This document shows positions 9,908 to 20,133 of a stretch of 64,000 nt of DNA, piece after piece (positions within the stretch are counted from its first letter, which is position 1; each line of letters starts with the position of its first letter). The notes below the pieces were generated by a model. The model saw only the letters and a list, made by a program, of their open reading frames with translations, made no database searches and was not told the DNA's origin. A program made the translations under genes and the position numbers. This stretch comes from CAVYUC01 sp963783085 (GTDB lineage Bacteria > Bacteroidota > Bacteroidia > Bacteroidales > Prolixibacteraceae), in the NCBI GenBank assembly GCA_963783085.1, contig CAWAMJ010000006.1:62001-126000 (forward strand). Direction: 5' to 3'.

Positions 9908-10929
9908 TTTTTATTGTTTATCGAATGTTGAATAATGTCTGTCAGGGTTTCAACCCACGCATTGTTTGCATTCAGGCTCTCAACAAGTTGCAAATTTTCG
10001 CCGCCGTTTTTAATAAAAATATCGCGGTAGTCTTCGCTGATCTCGGTTATGGTTTCCAGGCAATCGGTAACAAACGACGGGGCAAACACCAGGATATTCT
10101 TTTTACCTTCTTTGAGTTTTTCAAGCAACACATCATCCGTAAAAGGCGATAACCAGTTTTTCGACAGCCGCGACTGAAAACCAATGCTGTAATCTGATTT
10201 TTGCAACCCAAGTTCTTTGGCAATCAAGCGTGAAGTGGCAAAACAGGTGGCACGGTAACAATGTGATCCGTAATCGGGAATGGAACCGGAGCAGTCACAC
10301 GATTCCACAGTTATTCCCGGATGGCATTTTTCCACCTGACGATTGGGGAGACCGTGGTAGGAAAAAACGACATAATCAAACTCGTTTACTTTATATTTTT
10401 GGGCCTGATCGGCAAACGCTTTTATAAATTTTGGATGGTTGTAAAACTGCCCGGTTTTAACAACCGAAGCAGAAATTTTTTGTTTTTTAATTTCCTGTTC
10501 GGCAGCTATTAATGCTGTTTCGGTTGTTGACATGGCATGTTGCGGAAAAAGCGGGAGCAGGACAATGCGCTCGTAACCGCCTTTTTTAATTTCACGCAAA
10601 GCGCGTCCAATGGAAGGATTTCCATAACGCATCCCCAGAAAAACCCCGAAACTGCTGCCCAGGTTTTCCTGCAGTTTTTCTTTTAATTTTTCGGAATAAT
10701 AAATCAGCGGCGAACCATTTTCGGTCCAAAGCCTTTTATACAAACCGGTGGATTTTTTTACCCGGAATGGAATAATAATCACATTCACCAAAAATTTGCG
10801 CAGCAACCATGGGAGATCGATAACCCGCTTGTCGTTCAGAAACTGTGTGAGGTATTTTCGCACCGGGCCAACTTCGGGTCTATCGGGGCTTCCCACGTTC
10901 ATTAACAAAACTGCTGTTTTTTGGCTCAT
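9904..10929 (-). CDS. hemH: ferrochelatase
   Basis: 341 residues, full family length. Inserts Fe2+ into protoporphyrin IX, the last step of protoheme synthesis. The start LLMNVGSPDRPEVGPVRKYL and the metal-site motif VVFSYHGLPNRQ (His of SYHG) are diagnostic; GVFLGMRYGNPSI is the porphyrin-side signature. It directly abuts hemF upstream (ATG immediately after the hemF stop) and overlaps the small membrane gene downstream by 4 bases, so the three are co-transcribed. Confidence 0.95.
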   Translation of the reverse strand: MSQKTAVLLMNVGSPDRPEVGPVRKYLTQFLNDKRVIDLPWLLRKFLVNVIIIPFRVKKSTGLYKRLWTENGSPLIYYSEKLKEKLQENLGSSFGVFLGMRYGNPSIGRALREIKKGGYERIVLLPLFPQHAMSTTETALIAAEQEIKKQKISASVVKTGQFYNHPKFIKAFADQAQKYKVNEFDYVVFSYHGLPNRQVEKCHPGITVESCDCSGSIPDYGSHCYRATCFATSRLIAKELGLQKSDYSIGFQSRLSKNWLSPFTDDVLLEKLKEGKKNILVFAPSFVTDCLETITEISEDYRDIFIKNGGENLQLVESLNANNAWVETLTDIIQHSINNKK

Positions 10930-11847
10930 TTAAATTTCGGTGTTTACTGATTTAAAACGAATCCAGTCAATATCTTTTTTCAGGCTTTTAATTGTACGTT
11001 CTTCAAATCCGCCGGGAACAGGTATATAATTATATTCCCAGGAAGCATCGGGGGGCAGGCTTACCAGTATCGATTCAGTATTTCCCCCGGATTCGAGGCC
11101 AAATTTAGTGCCGCGATCGTGAATTAAATTAAACTCGGCATACCTTCCCCGGCGCAGGTTTTGCCATCGTTTTTCACGCTCTGAAAAAGTTTTTGCCCCA
11201 TTTTCTTTCATGAACCGGGAGTAGATTTCCGGGTATGCCTTTGCGAGGGCGACAGTAAATCCCAGCAGCGAATCAAAGCCCGTTTGCTTGCCGGGTTTCA
11301 GCCTGTCGAAAAAAATACCGCCAACTCCGCGGGTTTCATTCCGGTGCGGAAGAAAATAATAATTGTCGGCCCATTTTTTAAATTCAGGATAAAAACCGGG
11401 ATTAAACCGGTCGCAAATTCCTTTTAACTGCTGATGAAACCAGGCAGCTTCCCCCGGAACAATGATGTGCGGTGTTAAATCGATTCCGCCGCCGAACCAT
11501 GATACACCGTTATCAAGGGCAAAGTAGCGGACATTCATGTGAATTATCGGTACCCACGGATTAACCGGATGCAGGATGGAGGAAATCCCGGTGGCCGCAT
11601 AATAATTGGCGTTTTCCCCTAAAATACTTTCCATCCGTTCAGAAAAATCGCCTTTTACGAACGAAAAATTAACTGCACCTTTTTCAATGATTTCCCCATT
11701 TTCAATTACCCGCGTTATTCCGCCGCCAATGTTTTTTTGCCATTCGTTTTTACTGAATTTACCTCGCCCGTCTGTTGTTTCCAAAATCCTGCAGATTTCT
11801 TCCTGTAATCCTGAAAAAGTTCTGGCTATGTCTTCAATTTTATTCAT
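10930..11847 (-). CDS. hemF: oxygen-dependent coproporphyrinogen III oxidase
   Basis: 305 residues. Uses O2 to decarboxylate two propionates of coproporphyrinogen III. Signature segments are HMNVRYFALDN, WFGGGIDLTPHI and RGVGGIFFDRL, and the catalytic-site run RRGRYAEFNLIHDRGTKFGLESGG. The gene lies between hemG (58 bp upstream) and hemH (adjacent). Presence of the radical-SAM alternative (hemN) in the same cluster points to growth with and without oxygen. Confidence 0.95.
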   Translation of the reverse strand: MNKIEDIARTFSGLQEEICRILETTDGRGKFSKNEWQKNIGGGITRVIENGEIIEKGAVNFSFVKGDFSERMESILGENANYYAATGISSILHPVNPWVPIIHMNVRYFALDNGVSWFGGGIDLTPHIIVPGEAAWFHQQLKGICDRFNPGFYPEFKKWADNYYFLPHRNETRGVGGIFFDRLKPGKQTGFDSLLGFTVALAKAYPEIYSRFMKENGAKTFSEREKRWQNLRRGRYAEFNLIHDRGTKFGLESGGNTESILVSLPPDASWEYNYIPVPGGFEERTIKSLKKDIDWIRFKSVNTEI

Positions 11848-11905
11848 TCCTTCAAATAGTCCGGGATAGTATTAGCATTTTATTTTTGACTATTAAATCT
11901 TTTTT

Positions 11906-13288
11906 TTAAGTGTCTTTCTCCAATTCCGCCACAATTGTCCGCGCCTGTTTAATCCGGTCGGCCATTCCAATTCCATCACGGATATTACCTGCGAGAATCA
12001 GCCCCGGATATTTTCGCTGCACATTTTGGATGTTTTCGAAGCGTTTTACTGAATCCAAACCATATTGCGGAATGGCATATTTGTAACGGAAAATTTTCAG
12101 CAAACCGGGTGAAAATTCCGGAATTTGCAACATCGCCTTTACGTCTTTTTCCAGGATCAATCGAATTTTTTCATCGCTCATTTCGTAGATATCCGGACGT
12201 TTAGTCCCGCCCATAAACACCGAGATTACCGCCCCGTTTTCCGGCGCTCGCCGGCCAAAGAACGACGATGTAAATAACGCGCCCAGAATGTTTTTGTTCT
12301 CCAGTGTGGGGACTAATCCGCCAAAGGCATTCAACGACATTCCTTTCCAATTTTCAAATCCGATAATTGCCTGTACCACCGAAGCATATTTCAATTCCTG
12401 AAAAGGTTTTTTTTCTTCTTCGGAGAGAAATGGCAACAATTCCGGCAAAATATAGCCGCCGGCTGTGGATATCACTTTTTTTGATTCAATTTGAATGGGT
12501 TCCCCCGAAACAGTTGTTTCCACAGAGAATTTCCCTTTATTGGGAACAACGGTTGTATTTTCAGCATTCAGCAAAATATTTTCTTTTCCGGTTTTTTCAG
12601 TGAGCGCTTCAATCAGGTTGCTCAAACCGCCTTTTGCGGAAAATACCTCGCGGGTAGCTTTTTGCAACCGTGGATTTTTTTTGCGCTCCTTCGCTTTTTG
12701 CATCGAACCACGTACAAAACTGCCGTAATTTTGTTCGAGTGCATACAATTTAGGGAGTGCATATTTCGGAATCAGATAGTCGGTATTACCTGCATAAACC
12801 CCCGAAATGAAAGGATCCACTGCATAATTCAGAAAACTGGTTCCCAGCCTTCGTTTTACAAGCGACGTGAGATTTTCTTCCGGATTCTCCCCCTTTTTGC
12901 GAAACGGCTCGCCCAGAACTTTAAATTTATCTTTTAGCGTAAAAAGTGGTGTGGTAACTGCGGAAACCAATCCCGAAGGAAGTGCATGCCATTTACCGTT
13001 TTTCCAGATTAACCTGCGTTTAGCACTCGGATCGGCAGCTTCAAAAGTACAAAGTCCTTCCAAATCTTCGAACAACTCGGCAACCTCAGGATTTCCGACA
13101 ACGCCTGTGTTGGGGCCGGTTTCAAATACAAAGCCGTTTTCATTTTCGGTGTGGATGACCCCGCCTGTTCTTGCCGATTTTTCAATCAAAAGAACATCTT
13201 TTCCCAGTTTTTTCAGGTAGAAAGCCATTGTCAAACCGGTTAATCCGGCTCCAATGATTACGATGTCTTTTTCAACTGTTGTACTCAT
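11906..13288 (-). CDS. hemG: protoporphyrinogen oxidase (FAD-dependent, HemY type)
   Basis: 460 residues. N-terminal FAD-binding Rossmann motif IIGAGLTGLTMAFYLKKLGK (about residues 11-30) followed by RTGG. The C-terminal FAD motif is LILAGNIRDGIGMADRIKQA (about 430-450). This is the oxygen-using HemY/PPOX family, converting protoporphyrinogen IX to protoporphyrin IX at the membrane. Its ATG comes 1 base after the true hemN stop once the hemN frameshift is allowed for, so the two genes are tightly coupled. Confidence 0.92.
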   Translation of the reverse strand: MSTTVEKDIVIIGAGLTGLTMAFYLKKLGKDVLLIEKSARTGGVIHTENENGFVFETGPNTGVVGNPEVAELFEDLEGLCTFEAADPSAKRRLIWKNGKWHALPSGLVSAVTTPLFTLKDKFKVLGEPFRKKGENPEENLTSLVKRRLGTSFLNYAVDPFISGVYAGNTDYLIPKYALPKLYALEQNYGSFVRGSMQKAKERKKNPRLQKATREVFSAKGGLSNLIEALTEKTGKENILLNAENTTVVPNKGKFSVETTVSGEPIQIESKKVISTAGGYILPELLPFLSEEEKKPFQELKYASVVQAIIGFENWKGMSLNAFGGLVPTLENKNILGALFTSSFFGRRAPENGAVISVFMGGTKRPDIYEMSDEKIRLILEKDVKAMLQIPEFSPGLLKIFRYKYAIPQYGLDSVKRFENIQNVQRKYPGLILAGNIRDGIGMADRIKQARTIVAELEKDT

Positions 13289-13289
13289 T

Positions 13290-14667
13290 TTAAACTGATT
13301 TTGAAAACGTTTTGGTGGTTTGGGTAAGCAGTGGGTCTAATGAAGCCGCTACATTTCTTATAAGAATCAATCCTTTTTCGGGAACCTCCAGTTTTTCGTC
13401 GGAGATGGTAACCAGTCCGTCGGCTTCAAACTCTTTTAGCCGTTCGATGTTGTAATTCACCGTGTTTTTAACTTCTTCCCCCAGTTTTGTTAAAACGCTG
13501 TCCTATTTCGTCCCAAATTACCCGTTCATTGCACATCAGCTCGTTTATCACTTCGCGGATAACCATTTGGTCTTCGTTCAGACGGTATCCTTTCAGCGTT
13601 GGAATTTCGCCTTTTTCAGCTACCTCAATGTATTCCGATATTTTTTTTGTGTTTTGTGCGTAAACCATGCTGAGCTGGCTGATTGAGGTGACGCCAATTG
13701 CATAAACCTGCCCGGTTGTGCGGCGGGTGCAGTATCCCTGAAAATTTCGGTGCAATGTTTTGTTTTGGTAAGCCCGCGCCAATTCGTCGGTTTCCAGTGC
13801 AAAATGGTCGAGACCAATTGCCTGATAACCGTTTTTTGTTAACAGGTTGAACCCATTCTCAAACATTTTCATTTTTTCATCGCTCTCGGGCAAACCAACT
13901 TTTTCCAGTTTTTTCTGAATTGGACTAACCCACGGAACGTGCGCATACGAAAAGGTAACCAACCGGTCAGGCTTTAATTCCACCGCCTTTTCAATCGCAT
14001 TTGTAAAACTTTTTGCTGTTTGTCTGGGCAGGCCGTAAATAAAATCGAGGTTGACGGCCACTTCCGGATCGCCGTCCTTCAAATAATCCATGATTTCTTT
14101 CACCGGCATACCGGATTCTTCCCGGTTTACCGTTTTCAATACTTCCCGGTCAAAATCCTGTATACCAAGGCTGTACCTTTTGAACCCGGCTTTTTTCAGG
14201 CCGTCCATCTGTTCGAATGTAAGATACGCCGGATTGCATTCTATGGCAATTTCAGGTTGGTCGATGGTGGAAAATTCGGTAAACAAAATCTCGTTGATTT
14301 CCTGCAGGTATTCCACCGGGATAGCATTTGGCGTTCCCCCGCCGTAATGAACCTGCGAAATTTTGCGGGATTTATCGAGGTGGCTGATTACGGTTTTAAT
14401 TTCAACTTTCAGCGCCCGGATATAATCATCGATGATGTGGTCGTTTTTAATCCCGTACGAATTGCATCCGCAGAAATAGCACATCTGTTTGCAAAACGGA
14501 ATGTGAAAATAAAACGAAATATTTTGCGGATCATAATTATTCGATTCGGTCAGCGCTTTCCGGAAATCTGCCTGCGAAAATTCGTTGGTAAAAAAATTGG
14601 CCGGAGGATAGCTCGTGTAACGCGGCACCGGGTTATTGTATTTTTGCAGTAATTTATTATTTATCAT
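13290..14667 (-). CDS. hemN: oxygen-independent coproporphyrinogen III dehydrogenase (one frameshift)
   Basis: Radical-SAM enzyme for coproporphyrinogen III under low oxygen. The CxxxCxxC cluster reads FCKQMCYFCGC (about residue 60), and the family motif VHYGGGTPNAI follows. The open frame stops at 13468 after 399 residues (QRFNKTGGRS), but the family C terminus continues in the next frame: LGEEVKNTVNYNIERL, then LIRNVAASLDPLL, to a TAA at 13290-13292. One extra base in the A4 or G5 run (minus strand, 13478-13488) explains it. Corrected length is 458 residues, normal for HemN. It is either a sequencing error or a recent mutation. Confidence 0.85.
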
Positions 14668-14691
14668 CCTGTTTTCTGATTTTAAAGTAAT

Positions 14692-15729
14692 TTAAATGTT
14701 TCGTTTCCAGTCGGTTGATTTTACCCAATCGGCCAGAAATTTAGCATTTTCATAAGGCAGGCCGGGAATAAACCCGTGGCCGAGATTAAAAATCCAGTTT
14801 TGATTTTGGCTGCCAAAATCAACGTAACTTTCCAGTGTTTTTTCCAGTTCTTCCTGTGGCGCAAATAACAACCGCGGGTCGATGTTTCCCTGCAAACCTA
14901 TCTCTTTATGCACCAGTTTACGTGCGGTTGCCAGCGACGTTTGCCAGTCGATGCTCAGGAAATCGCAATGTTCGGGAGTGATCGATTCGATTCCGCTACC
15001 CAGTCCTTTCGGAAAGAAAATAAACGGAACATTTTTGGCGCGCACAATATCGGCCATTCGTTTGGTAGCGGGCAAAAACAGCTCTTCGTACAAATCGAAA
15101 GGAATTAATCCGGCGTGCGTGTCAAACAACTGGAACACTTCCACCCCGTGATTAATCTGTTCCTGCGCATAAATAACCGATAGATCAGTAAGTTCCTCAA
15201 TCAGTTTTTTGGTGGCTTTTTTATTTTGGTAGATGAATTTTATGGCATCCGGGAAATCGCCTTTTCTTCCCAGTCCCTGCAACATAAACAGCAATACCGT
15301 GAGTGGCGCGCCGCAAAAACCAATTAACGGAATGTGTGCCGGCCGGGTTTTGATGATTTCGTCTACCACCTTGTAAATGTAGTTCAGCTTCGACGGATCG
15401 GGATTTAAACCTTCCAGCGGATTACTCCGTTGGGCCAGCGGCTTTTCAAAAACCGGGCCGGCATCGGTAAAATCGAGCCCCATGCCCAGCGCATACGGAA
15501 TCACGAGAATATCGCTGAACAGAATGGCAGCATCAACCCCCAGGTCGTGTACGGGCATCAGCGTAACTTCAGCCGCTACTTTCGGGTTTTGCATCATCTG
15601 CCAGAATGTGTAATTCTCTTTCAATTTCAGGTAATTGGGCAATACACGGCCGGCTTGGCGCATAAACCAAAATGGCGGGCGCGAAGTTGCTTTTCCCCTG
15701 AGTGTTTGTAATAATATCGGTTCTGTCAT
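14692..15729 (-). CDS. hemE: uroporphyrinogen decarboxylase
   Basis: 345 residues, intact. Removes four carboxyls from uroporphyrinogen III to give coproporphyrinogen III. The N-terminal signature RPPFWFMRQAGRVLPNY (about residues 17-33), the segment DAAILFSDILVIPYALGMG, and the C-terminal GLQGNIDPRLL and NLGHGFIPG are all typical. It lies between hemL (15-bp gap after correction) and hemN (24-bp gap). Confidence 0.95.
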   Translation of the reverse strand: MTEPILLQTLRGKATSRPPFWFMRQAGRVLPNYLKLKENYTFWQMMQNPKVAAEVTLMPVHDLGVDAAILFSDILVIPYALGMGLDFTDAGPVFEKPLAQRSNPLEGLNPDPSKLNYIYKVVDEIIKTRPAHIPLIGFCGAPLTVLLFMLQGLGRKGDFPDAIKFIYQNKKATKKLIEELTDLSVIYAQEQINHGVEVFQLFDTHAGLIPFDLYEELFLPATKRMADIVRAKNVPFIFFPKGLGSGIESITPEHCDFLSIDWQTSLATARKLVHKEIGLQGNIDPRLLFAPQEELEKTLESYVDFGSQNQNWIFNLGHGFIPGLPYENAKFLADWVKSTDWKRNI

Positions 15730-15744
15730 TATTCCTGAGTTCCG

Positions 15745-17041
15745 TTAGCCTTTAATTTGTTTTAGAGCGCCATAACTGGCTTCCACTGTTTTTTGGATGT
15801 CTTCTTTGGTGTGGGCAGCCGAAACAAATCCTGCCTCGTACTGCGACGGCGCCAGGTAAATACCGTTAGTCGAGTGAAATTTTAAAATATTTGGCAAACA
15901 GGTTGGTATCGCACTTATTCACGTCGGCCAGTGATTTCACACTTTCTTTTTCCGTGAAAAACAAGGTAAACATCGATCCTACACGATTGATCACACCTTT
16001 AAAATTCAATTCTCTCAGGTTATTTTGAAAGCCTTCTTCCAGCAATGCCGAAGTTTTTTCCAGGTTTTCGTAGAAGTTTTCTGTTTCATCGAGCAGGCGC
16101 AGTGTGGTTAATCCGGCGGCCATAGCCAGCGGATTTCCGGATAAAGTACCAGCCTGATAAACCGGTCCTTTGGGCGCCAGCATGTCCATAATTTCCTGTT
16201 TTCCGCCGTAAGCGCCCACCGGCAGTCCGCCACCAATAATTTTTCCAAACGTGGTTAAGTCGGGTGTTATTCCAAGTACTTCCTGAGCACCGCCTTTGGC
16301 TAAACGGAAACCGGTCATTACCTCGTCGAAAATCAGTACGGTCTGGTTTTCATCGCAGAGTTTCCGAATACCTTCCATAAATTCTTTTTCAGGAATAATA
16401 ACGCCCATGTTTCCGGTAACCGGTTCCAGAATTACTGCGGCAATATTCCCCTTGTTTTGTTCAAACAGGCGTTCAACCGAGGCCAGATCATTGTATTTTG
16501 CAGTGAGCGTATCGCGGGCGGTTCCTTTGGTTACACCGGGTGTGTTTGGAACGCCAAAAGTAAGGGCGCCCGAGCCGGCTTCAATTAAAAAGCTGTCGTT
16601 GTGGCCGTGGTAACAACCTTCGAATTTAATTACCAAATCGCGATTGGTATAACCACGTGCCAAACGCAGGGCGCTCATCGTTGCTTCGGTTCCTGAGTTT
16701 ACCATCCGTACACTGTCGATGGATGGAACCATTTTTTTGATTTGTTTGGCAACTTCAGTTTCCAGCAGGGTGGGAGCGCCAAAACTGGCTCCCAATTCAA
16801 CCGTTTCCTGAACTGCCTTCACTACTTCCGGGTGGGCATGTCCTAAAATCATCGGGCCCCAGGAACCCACATAATCGATATATTCATTTCCGTCGATATC
16901 GGTTACTTTCGAACCTTTTGCGCTGGCAATAAAAGGCGGGTTACCACCCACACTTTTAAAAGAACGTACCGGCGAATTTACCCCCCCGGGAATGTATTTT
17001 TGTGCTTCTGCAAATGCTGCTATGCTTTTGTTGTAATTCAT
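15745..17041 (-). CDS. hemL: glutamate-1-semialdehyde 2,1-aminomutase (one frameshift)
   Basis: PLP enzyme that makes 5-aminolevulinate from glutamate-1-semialdehyde (C5 pathway, partner of hemA). Clear motifs: NSGTEATMSALRLARGYT, LIFDEVMTGFR, and the PLP lysine in TTFGKIIGGGLPVG. The open frame stops at 15866 with FAKYFKISLD. The expected end (FHSTNGIYLAPSQYEAGFVS ... YGALKQIKG) continues in the next frame to a TAA at 15745-15747. One surplus A in an A4 run at 15880-15883 explains the shift. Corrected length 431 residues, as in other HemL. Confidence 0.87.
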
Positions 17042-17076
17042 TCTGCTTTAATTTGTGAATATCCTTTTAACAGTTG

Positions 17077-17159
17077 AACCCCCTCCGGGTTCTTGTATTC
17101 TTTCGGCATTTCATGGTAGGTTGCACCTACGGCTATTTTCGTTTAATCCTTTCAGGATT
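17077..17159. repeat. three-hairpin intergenic repeat between hemL and hemB
   Basis: Three small inverted repeats in a row: AACCC/GGGTT (17077-17081 and 17087-17091), GTAGGT/ACCTAC with a 3-base loop (17116-17130), and AATCC/GGATT (17145-17149 and 17155-17159). No open frame fits. It resembles dispersed REP-like elements; copy number in the genome is not visible here. Confidence 0.5.
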
Positions 17160-17170
17160 TTTTTAAATCA

Positions 17171-17322
17171 AGTTTGAGTTCACTCCGAAAAATCAAAAAC
17201 CCCTAAAACCCCTAAAGGGGACTTTGAAGAATTCATTGATTTTCAACAAGTTCCCCTTTAGGGGTCAGGGGTAAAGAAGTTGAAAATCAATGAACTCAGA
17301 CTTTTCGGAGCAGACTCAAGTT
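17171..17322. repeat. large nested inverted repeat
   Basis: A perfect 16-bp stem (17232-17247 pairs with 17279-17294) encloses a loop with C4TTTAGGGG. An outer imperfect arm pair (about 17171-17191 with 17301-17322, both containing CTCCGAAAA or its complement) and CCCCTAAA/AAGGGG runs make a cruciform-like element of about 150 bp. It may be a non-autonomous element or REP-like repeat. It separates hemB from hemL. Confidence 0.6.
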
Positions 17323-17349
17323 TTAAATTAATCAGTGGATTTTTGTCTT

Positions 17350-17396
17350 AGTCATCCGATGACTATTTTGACTATGGAGATAGTCATCGGATGACT
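17350..17396. repeat. 17-bp perfect inverted repeat whose arms are themselves palindromes
   Basis: The arms 17350-17366 and 17380-17396 are exact reverse complements with a 13-base loop. Each arm contains AGTCATC-N-GATGACT, itself a perfect palindrome, so two alternative foldings exist. It sits 47 bp beyond the hemB stop and may end hemB transcription or be a REP-like element. Confidence 0.65.
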
Positions 17397-17443
17397 TTTC
17401 TTAGCAATCTAAAATCTCAATTCTAATAATCTAAAAGTCTTTT

Positions 17444-18412
17444 TTATAATTCCTCAATAATATCCTGTGTATGGTACGAAATAATCAAATCAGATCCGGC
17501 ACGTTTCAATCCGGTAAGTAATTCGTGTACAATTCGTTTTTCGTCAATCCATCCTTTGGCTGCGGCTGCTTTAACCATGGAAAATTCACCACTTACGTTG
17601 TAGGCAGCAACCGGCATATTGAAACTGGTTTTTACCCGGTGAATAATATCCATATAATTCAGGGCAGGTTTTACCATTACAATGTCGGCGCCTTCCTGAA
17701 TGTCGAGCGCTACTTCGCGCAGTGCTTCGTCACCATTGGCCGGGTCCATCTGGTAAGTTTTGCGGTCGCCAAATTGCGGGGCGCTTTCGGCAGCTTCGCG
17801 GAACGGGCCGTAAAATGCCGACGCATATTTTGCTGAATAAGCCATAATCGGCAGGTTGTGGAACCCGTTTTTATCCAGTGCAGTGCGGATGGCTCCCACA
17901 CGGCCGTCCATCATATCGCTGGGCGCTACCATATCGATACCGGCTTCTGCCAGCGAAACTGATTGGTGGGCCAAAGTTTCCAAAGTCAGATCATTGTCCA
18001 CATCACCATCCACAATGGTTCCGCAATGACCGTGCGTGGTATATTCGCAGTTGCAAACGTCTGCGATGAGGTACAGTTCCGGTACCTCTTTTTTCAGTGC
18101 ACGCGCAGCCTGTTGCACAATTCCGTTGTGTTGGCAGGCTACTTCACCGGTTTCATCTTTCGATTCCGGAATTCCAAAAAGCAATATGGATTGAACTCCT
18201 TTGTCGAACAACTCTTTGCTTTTTTCAACCAGAAGATCGACTGAAAGCTGCGAGTTGCCGGGCATGGAAGATATTTTGTTTTCAACTCCTTTGCCGGGAC
18301 AAACAAACAAAGGCATTATCAAATCGTGACGGGTTAGTATGGTTTCGCGTACCATATCTCTGATGGCAGCGTTTCTGCGCAAACGACGAAGTCTTGTAAC
18401 TGGAAATTGCAT
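17444..18412 (-). CDS. hemB: delta-aminolevulinic acid dehydratase (porphobilinogen synthase)
   Basis: 322 residues, intact. Condenses two 5-aminolevulinates to porphobilinogen. The zinc-type cysteine motif is DVCNCEYTTHGHCG (about residues 119-132). The two active-site lysines are in AYSAKYASAFYGPFR and VMVKPALNYMDI. It follows hemD with a 21-bp gap. A roughly 400-bp stretch of inverted repeats separates it from hemL, so hemL and the later genes may have their own promoter. Confidence 0.95.
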   Translation of the reverse strand: MQFPVTRLRRLRRNAAIRDMVRETILTRHDLIMPLFVCPGKGVENKISSMPGNSQLSVDLLVEKSKELFDKGVQSILLFGIPESKDETGEVACQHNGIVQQAARALKKEVPELYLIADVCNCEYTTHGHCGTIVDGDVDNDLTLETLAHQSVSLAEAGIDMVAPSDMMDGRVGAIRTALDKNGFHNLPIMAYSAKYASAFYGPFREAAESAPQFGDRKTYQMDPANGDEALREVALDIQEGADIVMVKPALNYMDIIHRVKTSFNMPVAAYNVSGEFSMVKAAAAKGWIDEKRIVHELLTGLKRAGSDLIISYHTQDIIEEL

Positions 18413-18433
18413 AACTATAGTTTTTTTACGTTT

Positions 18434-19203
18434 TTAAGAATAAAATTGAATTATCGAATCAACGATTCCCTGTGCCGAAGCATCCTCTGCAACTACCAAC
18501 GGTTGAATGCCCTGTTTTCGTGCCTCGCTGGCGGTGGTTTCGCCAATGCAGGCCAGGCGGATGTTTTCAGCAGGAATGTTGTGTATTAATTTCATAAAAT
18601 TTTGTATGGCCGACGGACTGGTGAAAATAAGCATTTCGTAGCGATTGTCCTTGATTAGCTGTACCGTTTTTTTATCAAGAGAATCCGGAATGGCAGTTTC
18701 ATACACATTCACCCGAGTGCATTCAGCAAAGTTGCTTAATTCATCCTGAATAGCCGTTCGTGCCAGGTTTCCAAGTGCCAGTAAAATTCGTGGCTGGGGC
18801 GAATCATTTTTTATTTTCTGAATGAAAGCTTCAGCAAAATCTTCCCCTGTATTTCCCGGGTTTACAAAAGCCGGTGAATAACCAAAAGAGGCCAGTACCT
18901 TTTCTGTTTTTTTCCCGATGACAGCAATTTGAAGTGTTCCCGGAAGAACAGGAATTTCCTTTTTTTTCAGGATTTCAAAAAAGTTTTGAACTCCGTTCGG
19001 GCTGGTAAAAATCAGCCACTGAAACTTTTCCAGTTCATCAAACAAAGCGCTTTCCTGAAGCGGTTAAAACAGCAGGCCCGATTTCAATAAGTGGCATTTC
19101 CATGGTTTCGGCGCCCGCAGCTTCAAGCAGACGATTCAACTCGTCCGACTGTCCTTTTGGGCCGGGTAGAAATAAACAACTTATTTTTCAGCGGTGTTTT
19201 CAT
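18434..19203 (-). pseudogene. hemD: uroporphyrinogen-III synthase, two frameshifts
   Basis: Cyclises hydroxymethylbilane to uroporphyrinogen III. The long open frame (203 residues from 19045) gives LIFTSPNGVQNFF, MLIFTSPSAIQNFMK and LACIGETTASEARKQG, typical of HemD. The N terminus is in two other frames: MKTPLKNKLFISTRPK from the ATG at 19201-19203, then GQSDELNRLLEAAGAETME and PLIEIGPAVLTASG. Surplus A residues at 19155-19158 and 19051-19053 restore one frame of about 255 residues. No stop separates it from hemC in the corrected frame, so a HemC-HemD fusion or one more unseen indel is possible. Confidence 0.75.
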
Positions 19204-20133
19204 TGCTGCCTGAATATTCGCCAGAATTCTTCCGGCGCCTCTGTCAATCAGCTTTTTTGCAAGCTTTTCGCCAATTTTTTCCCCATCGGCTAATTGGACC
19301 GGCTTCCTGATCGAGCAAATATTCTGATGCCATCGATGGCAGCAACAAAACCGGTAATGGAAATGGAATCTCCTTCGATTTTGGTGTAGCAACCCACCGG
19401 CACCTGGCAACCTCCTTCAATACTGTGAAGAAAGCCCCGTTCCACCCGGATGGCATTCAAGGTTTCCGTATGGTTAATGCCGTTCAGATACGCATCGATT
19501 TCGGTATCACCGGTTCGCGATTCAATGGCAATCACGCCCTGGCTGGTGGCCGGAATTATCATTTCCGGTTCCAGAATTTCGGTGATGTATTTATCGAGGC
19601 CGAGTCGCTGTAATCCGGCAGCAGCCATAATCATTGCATCGCAGTAGCCTTCTTCCATTTTTTTGAGCCGGGTGTTTACATTTCCCCGGATATCAACGAT
19701 ATTAAAATCTTTGTTGATGTGCAGCAGCCCGGCTTTCCGGCGGAGACTGGAGGTGGCAATGGTATCGCCGGGAGTAAGTTCGCTCAGCTTGCGTCCGTCT
19801 TTGCTCACCAGTGCATCGCGAAATTCGGCACGTTTTAAAACAGCTCCCAGTTTTAATCCTTCCGGCAGAATGGTGGGAAGGTCTTTCAGACTGTGAACGG
19901 CGATGTCTACTTCACCGGCTAATCAGTGCAGCTTCAATTTCTTTGGTAAACAATCCTTTGTCGCCGATTTTCGACAGCGCAACATCGAGGATTTTATCTC
20001 CTTTGGTTTGAATGATTACAATTTCAACTGTGATTCGGGAAACTTTTCCAAGCAGCATTTTTTGAGTCAGTTCAGCCTGGTAAAGCGCAAGCTGGCTTCC
20101 ACGTGTGCCAATGCGGATACTGTTTTTCTTCAT
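19204..20133 (-). pseudogene. hemC: hydroxymethylbilane synthase, three frameshifts
   Basis: Polymerises four porphobilinogens. Three pieces are seen: residues 1-73 (MKKNSIRIGTRGSQLALYQ ... KGLFTKEIEAALIS); then GEVDIAVHSLKDLPT through the dipyrromethane-cofactor cysteine GGCQVPVGCY; then a C terminus GEKIGEKLAKKLIDRGAGRI. Each break is cured by removing one base: CC at 19917-19918, TTT at 19317-19319 and CC at 19288-19289. Corrected length is about 308 residues, normal for HemC. Catalytic residues are kept, which argues for read error or very recent damage. Confidence 0.8.

Noticed and set aside
13462..13686. plus-strand open frame over the hemN 3' end
   Set aside because: It is the shadow of hemN; the minus-strand frames give clear HemN sequence.
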